This document shows, in pieces, positions 1-5,563 of a DNA stretch of 5,563 nucleotides. The notes below the pieces were generated by a model that made no database searches, was not told where the DNA came from, and worked only from the letters and a program-made list of their open reading frames with translations. Position numbers and translations under genes: made by a program. Numbering within the stretch: the stretch's first letter is position 1; every line of letters starts with the position of its first letter. Origin of the DNA: an uncultured Armatimonadota bacterium (GTDB taxonomy: Bacteria; Armatimonadota; Fimbriimonadia; Fimbriimonadales; Fimbriimonadaceae); the NCBI GenBank assembly GCA_946478935.1, contig CAMLEL010000191.1:1-5563 (forward strand), given 5' to 3'.

Positions 1-2
1 TC

Positions 3-1556
3 AGTTCCGAAAAGGCAATTGCCGCCCTCACTGCAAGAGCTGAAAGAGGTTTGAGAACGCGCTTTCCAGGAGCGAAGATCGTCAGGGGCAAAGAAGAAGG
101 TGAGTCTGCTATTCGCGTCGACTTCGCCAGCCCGTCTTTGATTCGCCAAACTGCCGTCGGCCTCAACCCGAGTATCGCGCAGATTGTGCGGCAGTCTGGA
201 CTCGGGATCATCTGTCGGATGTCGAATCCATCGGGCATTTCTGGCGATTACATACGTAGCACGCTCGGGTGGGCCAAACAGCTCGGCGCCGATGTTTTCC
301 TACCTCAGGGTGACCAAGTGCTTGGTCGGCGAGACGCAATTCCGGACACGATTGCCGCACTAAGGGGCTTGGGCATCTTGTACGCATCCCCTGAATTCAC
401 AAAAATTGGCGGCGACGCCAACATTGTGGCTGGCGCATCCGACATTGTTGTCAGACTTCACAGCGCCCAGACTGCAGAGCTGGACAAGTTGCCCTTATCT
501 GAGGCGGTCGATCGCTATGCCAAAGCGGCCCGCGAGCGAAACATGCGCATTCTGCTCGTGCGACCGGTCAGCCATGCCTCAGGTGATCCCCTTCACACCT
601 TCGTTGAGTTCGTAAAGTCAATTAACGACGAGGTGAGAAAAGATGGTGGTGATATGGGCATGGCGCGTCCGTTTGAAGATTCCCGTGTACCTGTCGCCCT
701 CACGATTCTGATTGCCCTTTCAGCGGTACCGGTCGTGTACTTCGTCGCCGAATCGTTGATTCGGTCGCCCCGGGCCACATGGACGGTCACAATCTTGTTC
801 GGCCTTCTGGCGATCGCTACGCTAACGAGCCTGGGTCGGTCGTTTGCCGCGCTGGGAGTCGCGGTCGCTTTTCCACTTGCGGCATTCCTGACGCTCGATG
901 CACGGGATGGCAAAAACATCCTCATCGAGTTTCTGATCGTATCGGTCATCAGCCTCGTTGGGGGGTTGGCGGTTGCCGGCTTGCTGAATGGGCTGCCCTA
1001 TTTTGTAAAGGCGCAGGAGTTTCGGGGAATCAAGATCGCAGTCTTTGTGCCGATTCTGGTCGTCGCCTGGTACTTCGCAGCAAGGTTCTCGAACCTGCGG
1101 GAAACGATGAAGAATCCAATTACGTGGGGAGCCGCATTTCTCACCCTGTTTATCCTTGCCGGTTTACTGTTTATGAACTCTCGAACCGGCAATGATAACC
1201 CTGCAGGCGTTAGCGACCTGGAGCTAAAGTTTCGATCGGTTTTGGACACGCTGCTGTTTGTGCGCCCCCGAACGAAATCGTTCCTGATTGGACATCCAAT
1301 GCTGATCGTGGGGATTGGGCTCTTGCTGTGGCAGAGACGGCATCCTTCCCCCAAACTCGCACCTTGGACGGCGCTTTGCCTTGCCATCGGAGCCGTGGGG
1401 CAAACGGATATTGTCAATACGTTATGTCACCTCCACACTCCAGTGATGCTGAGCCTGATGCGCAATCTGGTGGGGTTGATCCCGGGAAGTATTATCGGAT
1501 TCGCCCTCTGGGGTTTGATTCGTAAATTCAGCTTGAAACGAACGGTGGTGGCCTAA
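3..1556 (+). CDS. DUF5693 family multi-pass membrane protein (5' end missing)
   Basis: This is the 3' part of a gene that begins upstream of the window. The frame is open from position 3, and the first codons (SSEKAIAALTARAERGLR) read as a natural helix, so the TTG at 51 is not the real start. The visible part is 517 residues. Roughly residues 1-225 form a soluble, probably extracytoplasmic alpha/beta domain (LGIICRMSNPSG, GADVFLPQGDQVLG, MRILLVRPVS). From about residue 229 (nt 687) to the end there are about eight or nine hydrophobic segments. A conserved-looking C-terminal stretch, NTLCHLHTPVMLSLMRN, starts at residue 472 and includes H476 and H478. This layout, followed directly by csaB, matches the DUF5693 family, whose biochemical role is unknown to me. 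A role in making, exporting or modifying the polymer used by CsaB is inferred from position. The stop TAA (1554-1556) shares one base with the csaB ATG, so the two are probably translationally coupled. Confidence 0.8.
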   Translation, partial: SSEKAIAALTARAERGLRTRFPGAKIVRGKEEGESAIRVDFASPSLIRQTAVGLNPSIAQIVRQSGLGIICRMSNPSGISGDYIRSTLGWAKQLGADVFLPQGDQVLGRRDAIPDTIAALRGLGILYASPEFTKIGGDANIVAGASDIVVRLHSAQTAELDKLPLSEAVDRYAKAARERNMRILLVRPVSHASGDPLHTFVEFVKSINDEVRKDGGDMGMARPFEDSRVPVALTILIALSAVPVVYFVAESLIRSPRATWTVTILFGLLAIATLTSLGRSFAALGVAVAFPLAAFLTLDARDGKNILIEFLIVSVISLVGGLAVAGLLNGLPYFVKAQEFRGIKIAVFVPILVVAWYFAARFSNLRETMKNPITWGAAFLTLFILAGLLFMNSRTGNDNPAGVSDLELKFRSVLDTLLFVRPRTKSFLIGHPMLIVGIGLLLWQRRHPSPKLAPWTALCLAIGAVGQTDIVNTLCHLHTPVMLSLMRNLVGLIPGSIIGFALWGLIRKFSLKRTVVA

Positions 1557-2638
1557 TGGCGAGCTTGCTCTTGGCGGGATACTTCGGCGCTGGAAATCTT
1601 GGCGATGATGCCATTTTGCTGGGGTTCGTCCAGGGTTTGGGGAAAAGCGAGCACCGGATTACGGTGATGAGCGGCAACCCGGAAGAGACAAATCGGCTTT
1701 ACGGCTTTACCGCCATCGACCGTAGAGACATGACCGCCTTCAAGCGCGCCCTCGATGCAGCGGATGCCCTCGTCTTTCCTGGCGGAAGCATTTTCCAAGA
1801 TGCAAGCAGTGTCAAAAGCGCCCTGTTTTACGGGCAGTTGGTGAAGCTTGCCAAGGCAAAAGGCAAGAAAGTCATCTTTCTCGGTCAAGGAGTGGGTCCC
1901 TTGACCTCTTTCTTGGGCAAGAGAGCGGCCGCTGCCGCGTTCAATTCGGCCGAGGTAATTGCGGTTCGAGACCCAGGATCGATGGCCGCGCTTCAGGAGC
2001 TGGGAGTCAAGCGGCCAATCAAAGTGACGGCTGACCAAGCATTCCTGTTACCTCCGCCCGCTGAATCCGACTCTGCCGGATTTAGCGTTGGGACGATGAA
2101 AGCCGTTGGCATATCGGTTCGACCACACGGGAAGAAGGATGAAGTCAAAGCGCTGTTTGGTGAGTTTGCCCGCTTGCTCTTCAATGCGCAGATCATGCCT
2201 GTCTTTATCGAGATGGACAGGGCCCATGACGGTCCATTGATTCTGGACATCAGCAAGTCTCAGGGAGGCAAGATCCCAGACATGCGCAAGCTTTCCACTC
2301 CGATGCAAGCCCAGCAGCGCATGTCAAGGCTCGAGGCGGTCGTCGCAATGAGATTGCACGCAGGAATCCTAGCCGCTACGGTTGGCGTGCCTCCTTTTAT
2401 GGTCAGCTACGATCCCAAGGTGACGGCATTTGCAAAGCTCCTCGATCTTCAAACTGCTCCGAGCATGGTCGGATTGACGCCGCAGCGACTTTTCGAATCG
2501 TTTATGCAGTTCATGAGGGACCGGGAGCGGAACGAGAAGATCTTGGAACGTAAACGCCAGGAATTGGTTAACTTGGCGAAGGGAAACCTGGACATCTTAA
2601 GCGAGATTTTGCCAAGTCAAGATAAACTGGAAAGCTGA
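1556..2638 (+). CDS. csaB: Polysaccharide pyruvyl transferase CsaB
   Basis: A complete 360-residue protein, a normal length for CsaB. The family transfers pyruvate from phosphoenolpyruvate to a sugar of a cell-wall polymer, making the ketal that SLH domains bind; it acts in the cytoplasm or at the inner membrane face. Visible motifs in order are GYFGAGNLGDDAIL (8-21), FPGGSIFQD (74-82), FLGQGVGPL (108-116), AVRDPGS (136-142), TADQAF (158-163, with D160), MRLHAGILAATVGVP (265-279, with H268) and SYDPKV (284-289). These match the two Rossmann-like halves of the polysaccharide pyruvyl transferase fold. The C-terminus is a charged helix (about 328-350). The ATG at 1556 overlaps the upstream stop as TAATG, with a G-rich GGTGGTGG just before it that could serve as a weak ribosome site. 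Family assignment is firm; the exact polymer is unknown. Confidence 0.9.
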   Translation: MASLLLAGYFGAGNLGDDAILLGFVQGLGKSEHRITVMSGNPEETNRLYGFTAIDRRDMTAFKRALDAADALVFPGGSIFQDASSVKSALFYGQLVKLAKAKGKKVIFLGQGVGPLTSFLGKRAAAAAFNSAEVIAVRDPGSMAALQELGVKRPIKVTADQAFLLPPPAESDSAGFSVGTMKAVGISVRPHGKKDEVKALFGEFARLLFNAQIMPVFIEMDRAHDGPLILDISKSQGGKIPDMRKLSTPMQAQQRMSRLEAVVAMRLHAGILAATVGVPPFMVSYDPKVTAFAKLLDLQTAPSMVGLTPQRLFESFMQFMRDRERNEKILERKRQELVNLAKGNLDILSEILPSQDKLES

Positions 2639-2684
2639 CGAAGTGAACGCCATGCGACTGGAGAACGTCGTGTGCATATAGAGG
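2639..2684 (+). other. csaB–barrel gene spacer
   Basis: The 46-bp gap has no clear terminator hairpin, so the barrel gene may be co-transcribed with csaB. A TG-extended, AT-rich stretch (TGTGCATATAG, 2671-2681) could be a weak -10 element, but no -35 is apparent. An in-frame ATG at 2652 opens a nine-codon reading frame (MRLENVVCI) closed by TAG at 2679-2681, just before the main start. Confidence 0.35.
2680..2684 (+). promoter_or_regulatory. Shine-Dalgarno-like AGAGG before the barrel gene
   Basis: AGAGG lies directly against ATG 2685 (zero spacing), too close to serve it, but six bases before the in-frame GTG 2691, which is a good distance. It therefore argues for GTG 2691 as the true start, giving a protein two residues shorter that keeps the Arg of the signal peptide. 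A second GAGG at 2698-2701 is four bases from ATG 2706. Confidence 0.45.
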
Positions 2685-2714
2685 ATGGTTGTGTTTCGAG
2701 GTTGTATGGTTGTG
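2685..2714 (+). repeat. Direct repeat ATGGTTGTG spanning tandem starts
   Basis: ATGGTTGTG occurs at 2685-2693 and again at 2706-2714, 21 bp apart, so in the same frame (seven codons). Each copy has a GAGG upstream (2681-2684 and 2698-2701). The repeat makes the peptide MVV occur twice within the signal peptide. It may be a small tandem duplication or chance; it makes the start ambiguous. Confidence 0.5.
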
Positions 2715-5255
2715 GGTTTGGTTGCCGGAGCTGGCGCCGCACATGCCCATTTGCCACCGCTTTTTGATTGGCTGGACAAGTCGGTCCTCAAACGGATTTC
2801 TATAACCGGACGTCGAACCGTCGGTTTCCATATGCATTCGGTCTCGGGGGATCGAGAGGCATTCGACACGCTCAACTACTTCGGGCAAGGTTCGAGCAGA
2901 TTCACGGATACCGGTCAAGTAACCTTGATCGGGAATCAGGTCCTTGGCTTTTTCAACTTCAACATGACGCTGACGGACGACCGTTACACGGATCCGCAGA
3001 ACAAGCGCATCTGGCTCGATTACAAGCGGGACGGTTTCCAAGTGGGCTACGGGGACCTGACCAGCGCTTCCCTTCTCAATACCAACGAGTTTGCCCGTTA
3101 TACAAAGACGCTGAGTGGGGCGACGGTGGGTTACAACAAAGGCCGATTTGCGTTCAAAGCCCTTCGGACAGAAACGAAGAGCTCGGCGCGAACTCGGAGT
3201 CTGCAAGGGGCAAACTCACCCGGTCCCTATTTCATTGGGGACTCCCAGATCGTCAATGACTCGGAAGAGATCAAGGTGGATGGCGTCACCCAGCGGCAAG
3301 GGTTGGATTACACGATCAACTACCAGGTCGGATCCATCACTTTTGTCAACCGTGTTGTGCCACCCACCAGCACGGTGGTGATCAGCTACGAAACGCTGGG
3401 TTTTAACAATTCATCCGGCATGGTTCAGGGCGCGGGTTTGTCCTATGACATGGGCAAATACGGCCGGATCGGATTCACCGCCATTGAGCAACGAACTGGA
3501 GGTGGAACCGGACTCAACTCCCGAACCGACAGGTTTCAAGGTTATGAATCGCCATCGTCACCCTACTTCTTGGACTTCGAGCCGCTAACCACACGGCCGA
3601 TCGTTGTCAAGGTAAATGGCATCCTCCAGGTTCAAAATGTCGACTATGTCTTTGGCAAAGACAGTGGCAACAACCCGGTTTACTCGATCATTTTCTTCTT
3701 GCGTCCAATCCCATCCATCAATGAGGTGACGGTCACCTATACACCGAAGCCGGTCCAAACCATTGACGGGAACCGGCGCGTGTTTGGAATGGACTACAAG
3801 CTACCGCTGAACGGGAAGCGTGGCTTCATTCATTACAGTCAGGCGACCGGCAAACTTGAGAACGGAATCAATCCACTCAGCGGCACGGCCCGTGGCATCA
3901 AGGCCGAATACAACTTTGGCGACTTGCGGGCTCACGCATCGTTGAAGGACGTGCCTTCGGACTTTGTCACGGTCGAGACTCGCGGATTCAATCGCAATGA
4001 GCGAGCCATCGACCTCGGCGTCGATTACCGCAAGAACGCTTGGGCGGCAGGCGCCAACGTCATCAACAGCAATATCGCTTACCGTCAGATCCGTTCGGAT
4101 GGAACCACTCAGATTCGTGATTCGCGGTTCGCCAACCAGCGCGCATTTGTGAATTACACACCCAGCGAAAGAGGCATCACGTGGGGCTTGGAGCACAACC
4201 GGACGCAGTCCGAGTTTTCCGGTTCGGAATCGAAAATCGATACCACCGCACTGACGGCTTCCAAGTCATTTGGAAAACTCAATACGAGACTTAGCTTGGA
4301 ACATCAACAGGGAGTCGGTCCCATCACCGTTGAAAACACTACGAGCCAGGGAGATCTTTCCCTTGACGCGCTGCGCTTCTCGAGCGATTATTCGACGACG
4401 AGCGGATGGTTCTTTGGAGCCCGGGCGAGCCTCAGTCGAACTCGAACTTTGGGCAAGTCGGGCAACGGCAATGACCTGACGCTTTCCACGAGCTATCGGC
4501 CCATGTCGGGCCCATTCGACTTTGAGGCAGTCATGAGCCAATCCAATAGCGGATCGCTGGCAAGTCTGGGTGCGTTCCAAAATGGCTCGGGAGTTGGCTA
4601 CGGGGGAAATGGGTTCAGTTCGGGGAGCCTGTCAAACGGATTTGGCAACGGCGCCAGCGATTACCGGTACCTTACGGTCACGCCCAATTATCGAATCAAC
4701 AACCGAGCGACTCTCAACGGCCGATTCTATCAAGCCCGGTCCTCCGGCATCTACAATTCGAATTCGGACACGACATCGTATGGCTTGGGTGTCACATGGG
4801 ACCTCGGAAATAGCACCCTTCTCACCACGAGCTTCGACAAGACGGCAACAAGGTTCCTGGGTGTCGACTCCAAGTCGGATTCATTTGCATTCGATGCCGC
4901 GATCATGGGTAACCCAATGGGACCCTGGTCGTACCGCCTTGGTATGAACACCCTGATCTCGGGAAACAGCTCAGAGTTTTCACAAGACAGCCTTGGATTT
5001 GATGGGTTTTTAAGATACAAGATCAACCCGAGATCAAATGCCAGCGTGCAGTTTGCACTGGGCCGCACTTCGGGCTACCTGCCTCAATCGGACAACTTCT
5101 TCGGCGCCTTTTACGAGCACCAGCTTTATCAAAACGTATCGCTTATCGGAAGCTACAAATTGCGCCGAGTATCCAACCTCGACGGTACGTTCACAGGTGG
5201 AGCCTATCGTTCAAGCGGGTTTGATTTGGAGTTGAACTTCAACTTCGGCGGTTAA
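2685..5255 (+). CDS. Exported outer-membrane beta-barrel-like protein with paired beta domains
   Basis: An 856-residue protein. Residues 1-21 look like a signal peptide: R5, a hydrophobic core (CMVVGLVAGAGAA) and a cleavage site AHA|H. The mature chain has no cysteine and is dominated by alternating polar/hydrophobic strands rich in Tyr, Phe, Gly, Ser and Asn, as in outer-membrane beta-barrels. Residues about 35-176 are beta-rich. Residues 182-236 and 294-353 are two divergent copies of a small beta domain (PYF...V.VDGV.Q...DY, then a SITF or SIIFF strand, then VTVTY or VVISY). About 360 to the end looks like a long barrel, with a 35-residue Gly/Ser/Asn-rich segment at 625-659, probably a surface loop. 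The last strand is FDLELNFNF followed by GG. I recognise no TonB box, plug, SLH or fimbrial-usher motif, so I give no function beyond an envelope protein. The start is uncertain: ATG 2685, GTG 2691 (six bases after AGAGG) and ATG 2706 are in frame, but 2706 would lose the only positive charge of the signal. A TAG at 2679-2681 bars any earlier start. Confidence 0.75.
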   Translation: MVVFRGCMVVGLVAGAGAAHAHLPPLFDWLDKSVLKRISITGRRTVGFHMHSVSGDREAFDTLNYFGQGSSRFTDTGQVTLIGNQVLGFFNFNMTLTDDRYTDPQNKRIWLDYKRDGFQVGYGDLTSASLLNTNEFARYTKTLSGATVGYNKGRFAFKALRTETKSSARTRSLQGANSPGPYFIGDSQIVNDSEEIKVDGVTQRQGLDYTINYQVGSITFVNRVVPPTSTVVISYETLGFNNSSGMVQGAGLSYDMGKYGRIGFTAIEQRTGGGTGLNSRTDRFQGYESPSSPYFLDFEPLTTRPIVVKVNGILQVQNVDYVFGKDSGNNPVYSIIFFLRPIPSINEVTVTYTPKPVQTIDGNRRVFGMDYKLPLNGKRGFIHYSQATGKLENGINPLSGTARGIKAEYNFGDLRAHASLKDVPSDFVTVETRGFNRNERAIDLGVDYRKNAWAAGANVINSNIAYRQIRSDGTTQIRDSRFANQRAFVNYTPSERGITWGLEHNRTQSEFSGSESKIDTTALTASKSFGKLNTRLSLEHQQGVGPITVENTTSQGDLSLDALRFSSDYSTTSGWFFGARASLSRTRTLGKSGNGNDLTLSTSYRPMSGPFDFEAVMSQSNSGSLASLGAFQNGSGVGYGGNGFSSGSLSNGFGNGASDYRYLTVTPNYRINNRATLNGRFYQARSSGIYNSNSDTTSYGLGVTWDLGNSTLLTTSFDKTATRFLGVDSKSDSFAFDAAIMGNPMGPWSYRLGMNTLISGNSSEFSQDSLGFDGFLRYKINPRSNASVQFALGRTSGYLPQSDNFFGAFYEHQLYQNVSLIGSYKLRRVSNLDGTFTGGAYRSSGFDLELNFNFGG

Positions 5256-5257
5256 AA

Positions 5258-5273
5258 AGCGAGGATTCTCGCT
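5258..5273. terminator. Small hairpin after the barrel gene
   Basis: AGCGAG-GATT-CTCGCT forms a perfect six-base-pair stem with a four-base loop, two bases after the stop TAA (5253-5255). On the plus strand no T run follows (GTCGGTC), so it is a poor intrinsic terminator in that direction. Read on the minus strand the stem is followed by TTTTT-type sequence, the usual terminator form, yet no minus-strand gene is visible. It may stabilise the 3' end of the plus-strand message or act as a weak terminator. Confidence 0.4.
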
Positions 5274-5286
5274 GTCGGTCATTGAA

Positions 5287-5292
5287 TAGAAT
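5287..5292 (+). promoter_or_regulatory. Possible -10 box (TAGAAT) for the transporter gene
   Basis: TAGAAT fits the TANNNT / -10 pattern and ends six bases before ATG 5299. Transcription from it would begin at or next to the A of the ATG, giving a leaderless message, which agrees with the missing Shine-Dalgarno sequence. No good -35 hexamer is seen 17 bases upstream (GATTCT). The assignment is an inference from one short motif. Confidence 0.35.
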
Positions 5293-5298
5293 GCATTC

Positions 5299-5563
5299 AT
5301 GGCGACCAGCGAAGGCCCACCACTAGCCCAAGGTTCGCCTGAACCTCCACCACCCATTGAGGCCAAATTCGAAGACGGCTTTACGCTGAAATCGATGATC
5401 GGAGCGATCTTCATCGCCCTGTTCATGCTTCCTGGCGGCCTTTACCTGGGCTTGGTAGCCGGGCAAGGAGTTGGCGACGCCGCTGAGTGGGTGACGATCG
5501 TTCTCTTCGCTGAAGTCGCGCGGAGAAGCTTCCAACCGCTGCGAAAACAGGAGATATACATCC
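5299..5563 (+). CDS. OPT/DUF6785-like membrane transporter, N-terminal part (3' end missing)
   Basis: The frame is open from ATG 5299 to the window end, giving the first 88 residues. Residues 1-27 are hydrophilic and proline-rich (PEPPPPIEAKF), a likely cytoplasmic tail. FTLKSMIGAIFIALFMLPGG (28-47) is the first membrane segment, continuing into LYLGLVAGQGVG. AAEWVTIVLFAEVARRSF (61-78) and QEIYI (84-88) follow. The pattern, FTLK before a first helix that leads into YLGLVAG, resembles oligopeptide-transporter (OPT) superfamily N-termini, and AEWVTI with EVARRSF recalls the DUF6785-type members I associate with Armatimonadota and Planctomycetota. That recognition is from memory. If right, the full protein would be a multi-pass inner-membrane transporter of several hundred residues; the substrate cannot be told. 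The upstream ATG at 5291 is out of frame and reaches a stop after 11 codons, so 5299 is preferred. No Shine-Dalgarno sequence precedes it. Confidence 0.65.
   Translation, partial: MATSEGPPLAQGSPEPPPPIEAKFEDGFTLKSMIGAIFIALFMLPGGLYLGLVAGQGVGDAAEWVTIVLFAEVARRSFQPLRKQEIYI

Noticed and set aside
51..53. TTG at 51 as the start of the DUF5693 gene
   Set aside because: The same frame is open to the window edge and the upstream residues form a natural continuation; the family is longer than 501 residues and needs an N-terminal part.
312..327. Inverted repeat GACCAAG-TG-CTTGGTC
   Set aside because: It lies within the DUF5693 coding region, has a two-base centre too tight for the full stem, and has no regulatory context; probably chance.
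593..1417. Minus-strand open frames opposite the DUF5693 gene
   Set aside because: They lie opposite a well-supported coding region, have low-complexity Arg/Ser/Thr-rich translations and no family motifs; they are shadows.
2568..3206. Minus-strand 212-codon frame across the csaB/barrel junction
   Set aside because: It overlaps both plus-strand genes, has no recognisable motif, and its length is explained by codon bias of the plus-strand gene.
2685..5255. Barrel protein as a fimbrial usher or TonB-dependent receptor
   Set aside because: No TonB box, plug domain or usher motifs are visible, and no chaperone, pilin or TonB gene is adjacent.
5211..5535. Minus-strand frames over the barrel end and transporter start
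   Set aside because: The plus-strand reading from 5299 gives clear membrane segments and transporter-like motifs; the minus-strand translations look random, so the minus-oriented hairpin is not evidence for a gene there.

Overview
The window holds four plus-strand genes: two complete and two cut by the window edges. The best guess for the source is a diderm bacterium of the Armatimonadota (Fimbriimonadia-like). Three things point there: a DUF5693–csaB pair, typical of lineages with pyruvylated cell-wall polymers; a large cysteine-free outer-membrane-type beta-barrel protein; and an OPT-like transporter N-terminus of a kind I associate with Armatimonadota and Planctomycetota. The lineage is an inference from gene content, not from a marker gene.

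Layout. Positions 3-1556 hold the 3' part of a DUF5693 gene, a soluble extracytoplasmic domain followed by about eight or nine membrane segments. Its stop overlaps by one base (TAATG) the start of csaB (1556-2638), which encodes a polysaccharide pyruvyl transferase. After a 46-bp gap comes a long gene (about 2685-5255) for an exported, beta-rich protein with a signal peptide, an N-terminal beta-rich part, two divergent copies of a roughly 55-60-residue beta domain, and a long C-terminal barrel-like region. A 43-bp gap with a small hairpin and a -10-like box leads to a gene starting at 5299 and running off the end, which looks like an OPT/DUF6785-type membrane transporter.

How they may work together. 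CsaB-type enzymes add pyruvate ketals to cell-wall polymers, and these ketals anchor SLH-domain surface proteins. DUF5693 proteins are often found beside csaB and probably act in the same polymer pathway at the membrane. The barrel protein may share the transcript and could be another envelope component, but it has no visible SLH domain, so the link rests on position only. The transporter gene probably has its own promoter.

I see no mobile element, CRISPR array, tRNA, rRNA, toxin or defence gene. The most interesting items are the envelope gene cluster, the duplicated beta domain in the barrel protein, its tandem start region, and a possible leaderless promoter for the last gene.
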